Below are positions 8,396 to 19,234 of a DNA stretch of 64,000 nt, in pieces. The first letter of the stretch is position 1; each line of letters starts with the position of its first letter. A program made the position numbers and the translations under genes. The notes beneath the pieces were generated by a model that had not been told where the DNA came from, made no database searches, and was given only the letters and a program-made list of their open reading frames with translations. The DNA is from Bog-473 sp963744225 (GTDB lineage: Bacteria; Actinomycetota; Acidimicrobiia; Acidimicrobiales; RAAP-2): the NCBI GenBank assembly GCA_963744225.1, contig CAVUSV010000004.1, positions 434,001-498,000 on the forward strand. The letters run 5' to 3'.

Positions 8396-9313
8396 CTACG
8401 GCGCCGGCTTCTGCGCCACGATCGCCAGCAGCAGGCAGTCCTCGGCGGCGGCGAACACGCCGGGATGCGCGCTGGCTTCGGCCTCGTCGAACACCCCGGT
8501 GGCGGCGCCCTGGCGCATCAAGTTGAGACCCTTGCACTCGGTCACCACGAACCCGGCCCGTTCGAGCTTGGCGACCAGATCACCCGCCTCGTACTCAATC
8601 TGGTGGTCATGGTTCATCAATTCCTCGGATCGCAGCCGCCACACCGGCCCGTTGGGCGTGTCGAGGCAGAACCAACCACCGGGGGTGAGCACACGAAAGA
8701 CCTCCCGCGCCACGGCATCTCCCTCGGATTCGCTGACGTGCTCAATGGACTGGCCGCTGTAGACGAGGTCGAAGGATCCATCGGCGTAGCGGCCCAGATC
8801 GACCATGGAGTGAAAGGCGAACTCCACGGGGCCGAGCTCGGAGAGCACCGACTCGCCCGCCGATCCCCCCTGGTAGATGGTGTCGCGTTCGTCGACCGGC
8901 AGGTCCACCACGACGAGACGCTCGAAGGGATATGGGTAACCCAGGTGTACTAGTGCGCCATCGGGCAGGCCCTGATGGGTCCCGCCGAGATCGAGGATGC
9001 GGGCAGCGGGGGGCAACCCGGCCACGAAGTCGCTCCGGCTGACATGCATGGAGAGGAGTACGTTGCCGATGGGCACCTCGCGGCGGAACTCCTCGGAATG
9101 GGCCAACGCCTCGGCCACGGCGCGCCGGGTTAGCTTCCCGTTCGCCAGTTTTTGGGCGTATTCGGCACCGCCCGCCGCGTCGGGCTCACGGTCGAGGATG
9201 ACGTTGAAGGCCATGCGCACCGACTGCTTCGGCGGCAAGTAGCGAAAGGGCACCGTGGGCACGAATCGGTCGAGGACGCGTATTACCCGTTGCTTCCATT
9301 CCCTGGCTGGCAC
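8396..9313 (-). CDS. SAM-dependent methyltransferase with N-terminal DUF4214-like segment
   Basis: A 305-residue protein. Residues ~30-75 (RMAFNVILDREPDAAGG, then LANGKLTRRAVAEALAHSEEF) match the DUF4214 repeat often attached to glycan-acting enzymes. The C-terminal half is a class I methyltransferase: RILDLGGTHQG as motif I and DLVYSGQSIEHVSE, VFRVLTPGGWFCLDTPNGP as later motifs. The likely target is a polysaccharide or sugar, inferred from the DUF4214 link. GTG start. It converges with the DUF3048 gene, 6 bp between stops. Confidence 0.82.
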   Translation of the reverse strand: MPAREWKQRVIRVLDRFVPTVPFRYLPPKQSVRMAFNVILDREPDAAGGAEYAQKLANGKLTRRAVAEALAHSEEFRREVPIGNVLLSMHVSRSDFVAGLPPAARILDLGGTHQGLPDGALVHLGYPYPFERLVVVDLPVDERDTIYQGGSAGESVLSELGPVEFAFHSMVDLGRYADGSFDLVYSGQSIEHVSESEGDAVAREVFRVLTPGGWFCLDTPNGPVWRLRSEELMNHDHQIEYEAGDLVAKLERAGFVVTECKGLNLMRQGAATGVFDEAEASAHPGVFAAAEDCLLLAIVAQKPAP

Positions 9314-9406
9314 GGCACCATTGTGGTCCGGACGCGACGCACTCCGGGCCGTGCACCCAGCAATGACGGCCCGGAGTGCTCTGGTGCGTGAGAGGCGAGG
9401 TGGGTA

Positions 9407-11550
<2,144 letters not shown>

Positions 11551-11902
11551 CTCCCTCTCTCCTCTTCCTTCGCTCTGCGACCTATTGCTCGTGGACCTGT
11601 TGCTCGTGCTCTGCGACTTACTCGTGTTGTGCGACTTGTGCCCGGCCTCCGGCCGACTGCCTTGCGATGACCCTACGGCGGGGGTGTGACGGAACCCCCG
11701 GCTCTGCATGATGGGAGCATAACGAACGTGTGTTCGTAGGGCGTGGACCCTCCGGCCGGCCGGGAACGACCGCTGGAGAATGGTCTCACCTTCCTTTCCG
11801 TGTGACGCAGATGTGCGCGGACCCGTGACCGGGCGGCGCACCGGTCACGCGCGAAGCTGACGGGTCCGCGGCCCGGAGCGGGAAGAAAGAGGAGGGCAGT
11901 TC
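11551..11902. promoter_or_regulatory. Divergent recA / secreted-protein intergenic region with LexA box at 11723-11736
   Basis: CGAACGTGTGTTCG at 11723-11736 is a perfect GAAC-N4-GTTC palindrome, the LexA (SOS) operator form of actinobacteria. On the recA strand a -10-like TTATGCT begins next to the box. Downstream, 11570-11640 holds a low-complexity run of related GCGAC/GCTCGTG pieces in the recA leader. On the plus strand AGGAGGG at 11890-11896 is the ribosome site for the secreted-protein gene. No other gene is apparent. Confidence 0.8.
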
Positions 11903-12625
11903 GTGCTCAGAAGAAGGCTGGTGGTCGGCCTCCTGCTGGCGGGCCCCGTGCTCGCCACGGCAACCGCGCCTGCCGTGCCGGCCGGCGCGTCCAGTTCGTC
12001 CGCCAGCGCCTCGATGCTCTACCGCGAGGCCCTCGCAACGACACAGTCGTGGTCGGTCCACTACAGCTCGACATCGACGCAGTCGAAGCAGACCCTCGTC
12101 GTGTCGGGTGATGCCGGGCCGGCGTCGGGGAGCCAGACGGTGCTCATGGGTACCGGGTCCATCTCGATCCTGGTGATCGGGGGCATCACCTATGTCAAGG
12201 GGAACGCCGGCGGACTCCAGACCCTGGCCGGCCTGAGCGCGTCGCAGGCAACGACTGCGGCGGGCCAGTGGATCGAGTTCTCCACGGGCAACGCGGCGTT
12301 TGGGCAGGTGGTCGTCGGCGTCCGGTCGCACGACGTCGCCATCCAACTGCTGCTCAAAGGGCCGTTGTCTCTCGGGCACGTCCGCATGCTCGACGGGTAT
12401 GCCGTACAACCCATCGAGGGGACGCAGACGTTCGCGCGGAAGTCGACGCACATCGTCCTCTACGTACGTGCCCAAGGGGCCCACGTGCCGGTGGAAGAGG
12501 ACTCGGTGAACGCCAAGGGCCAGCCCACCTCGGCGGTGCACGTGACCTACTCCAACTGGGGCGAGATCGTGCGTCCCCTGGCCCCCCAGGCCACCGTTTC
12601 CATCGGACCAATCAGCGCCGTGTGA
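11903..12625 (+). CDS. Secreted LppX/LprG-like hypothetical protein (paralog 1)
   Basis: A 240-residue exported protein: RRR then a hydrophobic segment and a likely signal-peptidase site near PAGASS. The mature part (LYREALATTQSWSVHYSSTS, VVSGDAGPASGSQTVLM, GGITYVKGNAGGLQTLAGL, QWIEFSTGNAAFGQVV) follows the strand order of the mycobacterial LppX/LprAFG lipid-binding fold, but there is no lipobox Cys. Function, perhaps lipid or glycolipid binding outside the membrane, is inferred from this resemblance. GTG start with a good ribosome site. The next gene is a paralog. Confidence 0.65.
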   Translation: MLRRRLVVGLLLAGPVLATATAPAVPAGASSSSASASMLYREALATTQSWSVHYSSTSTQSKQTLVVSGDAGPASGSQTVLMGTGSISILVIGGITYVKGNAGGLQTLAGLSASQATTAAGQWIEFSTGNAAFGQVVVGVRSHDVAIQLLLKGPLSLGHVRMLDGYAVQPIEGTQTFARKSTHIVLYVRAQGAHVPVEEDSVNAKGQPTSAVHVTYSNWGEIVRPLAPQATVSIGPISAV

Positions 12626-12747
12626 GAGCGCCAGCGGGCCCTGAACCCGCTGGCCGACGTGGGCGTGCGAGGATGTGCATGTCCGCCACCGGGCCGAGCA
12701 GGCGCCATCCGCGCCGCCGAGCCCGAGCCTCCAGGAGAGTGAAGTTC

Positions 12748-13536
12748 ATGCGCCCCCTGCGTCCATCGTCCATCAGCACCGCCGCGGCTGCCGGCACCCT
12801 CGCCGCAATGGCGACGCTCGTCGCCGTACTGGCACCGGACGCCGCCGCGGCGGCGGGAGCCAGCGCCCAGTCCGAGTACCAGGCCGCCATCAAGTCCGTC
12901 GGCACGCAGGGCGTCCATTTCTCGTCCTCGGCCACGCAGAGTGGCGTGGCGATTTCGGTCCAGGGCGACACCGGCGCCACGTCGGGATCACAGACGCTCG
13001 TGGTGCACAACGGGAATCTCACCGAACGCATGAGCGCGCTGCTGGTCGGGTCGACCGGTTACCTGAACGGCAACGCCACCGCCCTCCACCACGTCATCGG
13101 CCTCACGAACGCGCAGTCGTCGAAGTACGCGGGCACGTGGCTCTCCTTCCCGACCTCGAACAGCGGCCTGGCCCAGCTCGTCGCCGGGCTTCTCAATGCG
13201 CAAGTGCCCAGCGAGCTGCAGATGGGTGGGCCCTACACCTACGGAACCGCGGCGACGGTAAACGGCCGCCACGCGCTGGCGATCCGCGGCTCCCAAAGCA
13301 CCCAGAGCGGCGGCAAGGTACCGGTCGTCCTCTACGTCTCAGCGAGCGGCGCGCCCTTGCCCATTCAGGAGCTCACCAACCCCGGCGGAGGCGGTTCGTC
13401 CGCCATCCGCGGGTCAGTGACCTTCTCCTCTTGGGGTCAGAAGACAAGCGTGAAGGCGCCAAGCCATTCGGTGTCGTTGCTGAAGGTGGCGGGCCAAGGC
13501 AGCTCGTCGTCGGCCACATCGACCACGGCGGGCTAG
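12748..13536 (+). CDS. Secreted LppX/LprG-like hypothetical protein (paralog 2)
   Basis: A 262-residue secreted protein paralogous to the preceding gene: YQAAIKSVGTQGVHFSSSAT, VQGDTGATSGSQTLVVHNG, STGYLNGNATALHHVIGLT, TWLSFPTSNSGLAQLVAGLL mirror the same blocks in the same order. It has a signal peptide ending in an Ala-rich stretch (APDAAAAAGASA) and a Ser/Thr-rich tail. ATG at 12748 follows AGGAGAG with suitable spacing; a GTG three codons upstream is too near that site. Tandem duplication is evident. Function unknown. Confidence 0.65.
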   Translation: MRPLRPSSISTAAAAGTLAAMATLVAVLAPDAAAAAGASAQSEYQAAIKSVGTQGVHFSSSATQSGVAISVQGDTGATSGSQTLVVHNGNLTERMSALLVGSTGYLNGNATALHHVIGLTNAQSSKYAGTWLSFPTSNSGLAQLVAGLLNAQVPSELQMGGPYTYGTAATVNGRHALAIRGSQSTQSGGKVPVVLYVSASGAPLPIQELTNPGGGGSSAIRGSVTFSSWGQKTSVKAPSHSVSLLKVAGQGSSSSATSTTAG

Positions 13537-13541
13537 TCGCC

Positions 13542-14039
13542 GTGGCGCCCCGGCTCGAAGCCGTCCTGGGCGACATCACTGCCGAACAGGTCGACGCCGT
13601 CGTGAACGCGGCCAACAGTGGGCTGCGCGGCGGCGGGGGCGTCGACGGCGCTATCCATCGCGCCGCGGGAGCCGATCGGCTGCAGGCGGCCTGCCGAGCC
13701 ATCGGCGAGTGCCCGCCTGGCGCAGCAGTGGTCACCGACGGCTTCGACCTTCCAGCCCGCTTCATCATCCACACCGTCGGGCCGGTGTGGCACGGTGGGA
13801 CGTCGAAGGAACCAGAGACGCTCGCCTCGTGCTACCGCAACGCATTGTCCGCCGCCGACGAGGTGGGCGCCCGCACGGTCGCTTTCCCCGCCATCTCGAC
13901 CGGCGTGTTCGGCTACCCGCCGGGGCAAGCCGCCGAGGTCGCGGTGACAACCGTCCGCGCGGCGGACACCGACGTCACCCTTGTCCGCTTCGTTGCCTTC
14001 GACGTCGCAATGCTCGACCGCTACCAGGCGTTGCTCTGA
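13542..14039 (+). CDS. Macrodomain protein (O-acetyl-ADP-ribose deacetylase-like)
   Basis: About 165 residues covering one complete macrodomain: LGDITAEQVDAVVNAANSGL (ADP-ribose binding, Asp and Asn-Ala-Ala-Asn), GGGGVDGAIHRAAG (diphosphate loop), FIIHTVGPVW and FPAISTGVFGYPPGQAAEVA. Such enzymes remove or bind ADP-ribose, including O-acetyl-ADP-ribose and ADP-ribosylated proteins. GTG start at 13542, 5 bp after the previous stop; no strong Shine-Dalgarno, so translation may be coupled. Confidence 0.88.
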   Translation: MAPRLEAVLGDITAEQVDAVVNAANSGLRGGGGVDGAIHRAAGADRLQAACRAIGECPPGAAVVTDGFDLPARFIIHTVGPVWHGGTSKEPETLASCYRNALSAADEVGARTVAFPAISTGVFGYPPGQAAEVAVTTVRAADTDVTLVRFVAFDVAMLDRYQALL

Positions 14040-14102
14040 GTGACGCCCGTGTGGCCGCGCATGATCCGATAACGGCGTTCCCCCGCGGCTTAACCTGACG
14101 GC

Positions 14103-14909
14103 GTGGCAGGACGGCGGAGCCCCCCCAATCGATACGAGCTGCTCACGTGTGCCTGGAAAGGTCACCACCTCGCGGGCGTCGGCGCCGCCCAGATCGGCCC
14201 CGATGACGAGATGCTGGTCCGCGAATTCGATGGGGTGCGGTGGCACCGGTGCCTGCGGTGTGACGCCTGGGTGATGCATCCGATTCCCCACACTCCGACC
14301 CGAGACCGAGTCGAGAGCCGAGATGAGATCGCATTGCCGGCGAGAGGGGGGGTCCTGCGCGACCGGTACGTGCTCCGACTCATCGCGCTCGATCGGGCAA
14401 TCCATGTCATCGTCTTGTCCCTCCTCGCCGCCGTGCTGATCACATTCGCTCATCACGATCAGTCGTTGCACCGCGACTACACCAACATCATGAACGACCT
14501 GGCGGGAGGAGATCCCGGTTCCTCGACAGCACGAGGAGTCCTCGGCTACTTCGGACGGGCCTTCAAATACTCACCGACCCACCTCATCACGTTGGCCCTC
14601 GTCCTCCTTGCCTACGCGGCCCTCGAAGCGACCGAGGCGGTCGGACTGTGGTTCAACAAGCGCTGGGCCGAGTACCTCACCTTCGTTGCAACAACGCTCC
14701 TCATTCCCTACGAGGTGTACGAGCTGTGGCTCAGGGTCAGCGTCTTCAAGTTGATCGTCTTAGCCATCAACGTGGCGGTTGCCATCTACCTCCTCCTGGC
14801 CAAACGCCTCTTCGGCTTGCGCGGCGGGCACCATGCCGAACGAGCCCGCCGTGAGGGCCTCGGTGGGTGGGAGGCCATTGAGAAGACGACGCCGCAGCCG
14901 GTGAGCTGA
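14103..14909 (+). CDS. DUF2127 membrane protein with N-terminal Cys-rich segment
   Basis: A 268-residue protein. Residues ~14-60 contain LTCAWKGHHLAG and WHRCLRCDAWV, a Cys/His set that could bind a metal. From residue ~95 the DUF2127 fold begins: LIALDRAIHVIVLSLLAAVL, then LITLALVLLAYAALEATEAV, LWFNKRWAEYLTFVATTLL and PYEVYELW, with four transmembrane helices. DUF2127 proteins have no known activity. GTG start. The following hydrolase converges from the other strand. Confidence 0.8.
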   Translation: MAGRRSPPNRYELLTCAWKGHHLAGVGAAQIGPDDEMLVREFDGVRWHRCLRCDAWVMHPIPHTPTRDRVESRDEIALPARGGVLRDRYVLRLIALDRAIHVIVLSLLAAVLITFAHHDQSLHRDYTNIMNDLAGGDPGSSTARGVLGYFGRAFKYSPTHLITLALVLLAYAALEATEAVGLWFNKRWAEYLTFVATTLLIPYEVYELWLRVSVFKLIVLAINVAVAIYLLLAKRLFGLRGGHHAERARREGLGGWEAIEKTTPQPVS

Positions 14910-14933
14910 GCGAATGAGCTCTGCGGTCGACCA

Positions 14934-15581
14934 CTACAGCGCCGTGCGGTAGGACTCCAACCTCTCCACCAGCAACTCGGGATGTGCGAGTGCGGGGAGG
15001 TGGCCACCCGGCATCTCATCGGGATCGAATCCAAGGCGATCACGGACCACACGCCGTTGAAACGACGCACGAAAGAACCGGTCGTCCTGGCAGAGTAGAA
15101 ACCGCGTCGGCACGTCGGGCCAGGAATCGCGGGGCCACGGCCGTTCGAACGGCGTCCCCGATTGGGACCGGATATGTGCGGGAAGGGCCGCCGCGAGGTC
15201 GGCTCGCACGTCGTGGGCAAAGATCTCCTGCGGATCGAAGGGGTCGGGAAACGCATGACCGGTATTGGCCCACCATTCTCCAGGAGACTCACCGGGTTTT
15301 GGCACCATGCCGGCTACCAACACGATGAGGTCGACCGGGAGTCGATCGCAGACCAGTGGAGCGGTGAAACTACCGAGCGACTGTGCGACCACGATGACGT
15401 CGTCGCGATCACCGGTCGCCGCGACCACGACGTCCGCGTAGTCGCACAAACCGGCGGAATCATCGTCACACGGCAAGTCGACGGCCACGACATCATGACC
15501 GGCTCCCTCGAGTTGTGGCTTCACCAGATGCCAGTACCACGAGTCAGACCCTGCTCCGTGGATGAGAACGTACGTGGACAT
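14934..15581 (-). CDS. Alpha/beta fold hydrolase
   Basis: A 215-residue hydrolase of the AB_hydrolase_6 group. MSTYVLIHGAGSDSWYW is the oxyanion-hole strand, VIVVAQSLGSF the nucleophile elbow with Ser, and GGHLPALAHPE supplies the catalytic histidine. Resembles small esterases such as salicylate-esterase-like proteins. It is the last minus-strand gene of the aminoacyl-carrier-protein locus, but a 116-bp gap separates it from the tandem hydrolase, so membership is uncertain. Confidence 0.85.
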   Translation of the reverse strand: MSTYVLIHGAGSDSWYWHLVKPQLEGAGHDVVAVDLPCDDDSAGLCDYADVVVAATGDRDDVIVVAQSLGSFTAPLVCDRLPVDLIVLVAGMVPKPGESPGEWWANTGHAFPDPFDPQEIFAHDVRADLAAALPAHIRSQSGTPFERPWPRDSWPDVPTRFLLCQDDRFFRASFQRRVVRDRLGFDPDEMPGGHLPALAHPELLVERLESYRTAL

Positions 15582-15697
15582 CGAACCTAAGGGTTCCTAC
15601 CGCAGTCGTCATCGGGCCACCGTTCGCGGCCGCCGTCGTCGCACATGGGGGTCATCTCGCGTTGTCGGCGGTGACGGGCTGTGGTCACCCACTCATG

Positions 15698-17417
15698 TTA
15701 CGTACCCAACCGTGCCGGAGGGAGAGGCCCGGGTGGTGACGTGGGCTCGTGGGGGTGGTCTTCCCCGACTCGGAACGTCGCCATGTGCTGCGTGAGCCGA
15801 TCGACGACTGTGGCTCGGTGATCCTCCAACATCAACCCGTGGTCGAGGCCTTCGATCAGGTCGATCTGGAGACGCTCCTGGGTCAACCGGTGGTCATCGC
15901 GCGGAGGCTCGCTCTCGAAGAAGGCGGCAGCCTCGAGTTCGCCACAGATGCACAGGATGTCGGTTCCGCGGGCCGAGGTTTCGCTTAGCCAGGAGAGGGC
16001 GGATCGCTGGCCTGGTCGCAAGCGTGTGGCGGCCACGTAGGCCTTGCGGGCGAGCCGCAAGATCTTCCACGAGGGAAGAGTGCGGTAGGCGGTCCGCAAG
16101 GACCCCGCGGGTTTGCAGAGCTTCCGGCGTGGATCCAGCGGCCCGGTCTCCGACGGCTGGAACCGCAGGAGCGGGTTGACGGAGAGGACGGACAGCGGGT
16201 GCAGATCGATCGCGCTCTCGAGCGCTTGGTAGGCGCCCGAACACAGCCCGGCGAACACCACCGGCACGACGCCGTCGTCGGGAGGCCGATCGACGACGGT
16301 GCCGACAACGTCGACCATGTCATCGAAGGCCTCGGGGGCACGCACGACGTAGGGGATCTGTCCCGGCCGCACCGGGCTGTCGCCCAAGCCACTCAGGTCG
16401 AAACGGATGCACGGGAAGCCAAGAGACGCCCAAGACCTCCCGAGTTCGACCCACATGCGGTTGGGCCCCGTGTGGGGGTCGCTCCCGCTGTTGAGGAAGA
16501 GGACAGTCGGACCCTTGGGGTCACCCTCCCCGGTGGTCGCAATGCCGAAGAGGCGGTGCGGCCCGAGCGTGACCAGGCGCTCCTTCACGGGAGTCCCGTT
16601 GTTGCTGCGCACCGTCATTTCGTTTCTGCCAACTGGGGGGCGTTGAGCGCTCCGGCTCGACGGGAGAACGCTGTCGAGCCAGTCAGGGATCCCCTCGGCC
16701 GTCGGAGGCACCTTGCTGAAGAAGGGCTCCACGTCCATCAACTCGGCCTGGCCCTCTGCGACAGCGCGCTCGACGTGCGCGTCGTCGACGCCCAGGGTGC
16801 CGCCCGCAGTCCGGTCGACCCGGCTCAGGATCAGTGCACGCTCGACGTGAGGGAGTGAGGCTGGTGCAACAACCGCGGCCATGTCCTCGGCCGTTTGGGG
16901 TGTCAGGACGAACCCCGGTACCTCGGTGCCCCCGTTCTCCGGGTGGGTCCGTCCGTAGCGGAGCCGAAAGAGGGCAGATTGCTCGCGGCAGGAAATCGCG
17001 ACCCGACGCGCACGTGTCCCACAGCACGAGCGCGGACACACGCCCGCAAGTCTCTGCTGCCTGGGCGGCCAGGAGCCCTCCCATCCGCAAGCCTATGAAT
17101 GCTATCTCGGTGGTGCCCATGCCCCGGGCCAACTCGACGGCGTGCCCGATGGAGGCGAGGCTCGCGTCCATCCTTCCGGGGTCGGAGTCGGAGCCCGCGG
17201 AGTCTCCGGTGCCGTCGTAGTCGAAGCGGATTGAGGTGATCCCACGATCCGCAAGGGCCTCGGCCATCACTCGGAACGTGTAGTGCGCGCTTACGTATTC
17301 GCGCAAGAGAGGCTGGCACAGGATCGCGGTGCCCCGAGAAAGTCCCCCTTCGGGTTGGTGTACCCACCCGAACAGCGGCCTGTCCTCGGGACCGAAAAGG
17401 AGAGGTGTCGCCGTCAT
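15698..17417 (-). CDS. Tandem alpha/beta hydrolase of the aa:CP locus (frameshifted)
   Basis: Two alpha/beta hydrolase units in one polypeptide of about 573 residues. Unit 1 (1-~245) has the nucleophile elbow GLRMGG, with Arg111 where Ser is expected, like exosortase-associated hydrolases. Unit 2 has GLCSGA, putting Cys (~392) as nucleophile, and a histidine loop LIEGLDHGLMLED. The frame changes near 16984-16993: DTCASGRDFL in one frame continues as REQSALFRLRYG in the next, consistent with one extra base; total length is 3n+1. ATG at 17417 is 58 bp after the ligase stop. It may release or transfer the aminoacyl group from the carrier protein; this is inference. Confidence 0.78.
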
Positions 17418-17475
17418 TGCTCGACCTTGGCCCGCTGGACCGTGCTGATGCTGTCGTCGGGCCGGACCGTGGATC

Positions 17476-18381
17476 TCACGGCCAAAGAGTATCTTTTGCC
17501 TCCGAAGGCCAACTGTCGAAGTCAAGTCCGTGCTGCCACAGCAGCGCGAGGACGATCCGGTCGATGCCGAAGGCGACACAGGCACTGTGCGCAGTTGCGT
17601 GGTCTGACGTCAGGATGGAAAAGGGGCTTCCGAAGTGGTCGCGGTGGCAGTTCCCCGAAATTATGGCGACGGGATGATCAGGGCTGCCGATTGGCGCGGT
17701 CCCCTCCAGCTTGAGAACCTCATCCTTCTGGTTCGTCGCCATGACGGTGCCCAGCCGACCGAAGAAGGGATCGTTGGCGGGAATCACGGTTATGTCCAAC
17801 CCAAGACGCTCGAGCAGCGAGACCCCGGCCTCGAGTCCAGAGTCGCGGTGACGCTGTGCCGCTTCCGGGGTGCCCACGAACACGATCTCGTGCATCTGGA
17901 ACGACTGCATGCGCGCCGGGTCGGTGCTCGGCTCATGTCGGAAGCAAAAACTCTGGACGTTGAAATAGCGGCCGGAGGCGGGCAGCGTCCCCGTGCACAT
18001 GGGGTAGATCGGATGGCAAGCCGCCGAGGCGAGGAACACCTCCGCGGGTTCCAATAAGTCGGACCAATCCTTGCCCGCCTCGGAGCGCCGGAGGAGCTCC
18101 GCATGGTCGCGGTCGTTACCCGTGAAGACGTGCACCGCACCCACCAGGTCGGGGAAAGACTCGATGAAGTTCGTCTGCTCGAACGTCGTCTTGTTCACGA
18201 CGGGAGGAAACTGGATCTCTGTCGCATCGAGCTCCGATCCCCAGGCATCCACCAATCTGTTGAGGCCCCCAACCACTGCGCAGTACCGCTGGGAGCGGCC
18301 GAACACGCCGAGGATTCCGGTTGGATAGAGCAAGCCTTCCTCTAGAAGAGTCGTGCCGAAGCCACTCGTGCCGTCACCCAT
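17476..18381 (-). CDS. Amino acid:[carrier protein] ligase (class II aaRS-like)
   Basis: A 301-residue homolog of the catalytic core of atypical seryl-tRNA synthetases without a tRNA-binding arm. Family marks: FPPVVNKTTFEQTNFIESFP, the zinc-ligand region ASAACHPIYP, class II motif 2 (FCFRHEPSTDPARMQSFQMH) and motif 3 (GIDRIVLALL). Known members (for example from Bradyrhizobium) adenylate a small amino acid and load it onto the phosphopantetheine arm of a dedicated carrier protein. Length matches the family (about 300-330). The carrier-protein gene is 93 bp upstream, with a 34-codon frame between them that overlaps both. Confidence 0.9.
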   Translation of the reverse strand: MGDGTSGFGTTLLEEGLLYPTGILGVFGRSQRYCAVVGGLNRLVDAWGSELDATEIQFPPVVNKTTFEQTNFIESFPDLVGAVHVFTGNDRDHAELLRRSEAGKDWSDLLEPAEVFLASAACHPIYPMCTGTLPASGRYFNVQSFCFRHEPSTDPARMQSFQMHEIVFVGTPEAAQRHRDSGLEAGVSLLERLGLDITVIPANDPFFGRLGTVMATNQKDEVLKLEGTAPIGSPDHPVAIISGNCHRDHFGSPFSILTSDHATAHSACVAFGIDRIVLALLWQHGLDFDSWPSEAKDTLWP

Positions 18382-18478
18382 CGGACTCCCCGGCGGGCAT
18401 TGCAGCGAGCGCCTGCTGCAGACCCGACCACGCTGATGTCGCCACGGCTTCGATCCCGTGGATTGCCGGCGCTGTCAT
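18374..18478 (-). CDS. Possible 34-residue small protein between carrier protein and ligase
   Basis: The frame starts at an ATG overlapping the carrier-protein stop (ATGA) and ends at a TGA overlapping the ligase start (ATGGGTGA). The peptide begins MTAPAIHGIEAVATSAW and is Ala-rich and likely helical. Its exact fit between two overlaps suggests it is translated, or that it couples translation of the ligase. No homolog is recognised, and chance cannot be ruled out. Confidence 0.35.
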   Translation of the reverse strand: MTAPAIHGIEAVATSAWSGLQQALAAMPAGESDG

Positions 18479-18747
18479 TGCCGGTCTCCGATCGTCATCA
18501 GGTGGGAGATCGACGTGCAGATCGCCTGTATGGACTCGAAGGTGGACTTCTGGAGCATCTCTTCGGGGAACTCGATGTCGAAATCTTCTTCGAGCGCCAG
18601 CATGACGTTGACACTGGCATGCGACGTCATCCCGGCCTGGAACAAGTCGTCGTCGAGTCCGAGCGTCCCGACGTCAACAGGCAGCCGGGCATGACTGGCC
18701 AACGTGTTTCGGACACGCGCCTCGAACTGGTGCGCGGGTTCAGGCAT
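18475..18747 (-). CDS. Acyl carrier protein-like aminoacyl carrier protein
   Basis: A 90-residue carrier protein. The attachment site is DDLFQAGMTSHASVNVML with Ser42 as the phosphopantetheine serine; the GMTSHASV form instead of GxDSL is the one seen beside aa:CP ligases. Helix III region is EEDFDIEFPEEML. It would carry a thioester-bound amino acid made by the downstream ligase after activation by the upstream AcpS-like enzyme. Its start overlaps that gene by 8 bp (ATGCCTGA). Confidence 0.9.
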   Translation of the reverse strand: MPEPAHQFEARVRNTLASHARLPVDVGTLGLDDDLFQAGMTSHASVNVMLALEEDFDIEFPEEMLQKSTFESIQAICTSISHLMTIGDRQ

Positions 18748-19234
18748 CTGAAAGTTTCCCTTCTTTCCATGTTGAGAACTCTGGGACCGTCAGGAGCTCA
18801 CGGCCCAAAAAGGCTGTACCGACGTCGGCGGGTACGCCGCAGAGTGCGAACACAACAGCAGCTGCGTACTCCCCTTCGTGCGTCAGGCTGAGCGAGAGCG
18901 CCGTGATGTGGGCTGCTGCTGCAAGGTCGGCGGCCGACCCGGACAGCTCCAAGGCGCACGAACCGTCGTCTTGGCGGCGCACTTCGATGCAGTCCCATGC
19001 CGGGAGGTGGCCCGAGGGTCTGAGCACCTTGATGGTGGCCTCCTTCGCCGCCCAACGGGCAGCCAAGGACGGCATGGACCACCCACGGGGGGTCCTGCAG
19101 CACTGCACCTCATGGGGAGTGAAGATCCGGTCGATGTAGCGATCGTGGTGCACGAGAACGGCATCGCGAACGTCGTCCATCGCAACGAGGTCGATGCCGA
19201 CGCGACAGCCCACCGGCTCATCCGTGCGTGTCAT
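18740..19234 (-). CDS. Holo-ACP synthase-like 4'-phosphopantetheinyl transferase
   Basis: A 164-residue AcpS-type transferase: CRVGIDLVAMDDVRD (first metal-binding Asp motif), YIDRIFTPHEVQCC and SLAARWAAKEATIKVL (the WxxKEAxxK motif). Length is somewhat above AcpS (~125). It moves phosphopantetheine from CoA to the carrier-protein serine. The ATG at 19234 gives a compact N-terminus; an upstream in-frame start at 19417 would add 61 unrelated residues. A local, operon-bound copy suggests dedication to this carrier protein. Confidence 0.85.
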   Translation of the reverse strand: MTRTDEPVGCRVGIDLVAMDDVRDAVLVHHDRYIDRIFTPHEVQCCRTPRGWSMPSLAARWAAKEATIKVLRPSGHLPAWDCIEVRRQDDGSCALELSGSAADLAAAAHITALSLSLTHEGEYAAAVVFALCGVPADVGTAFLGRELLTVPEFSTWKEGKLSDA

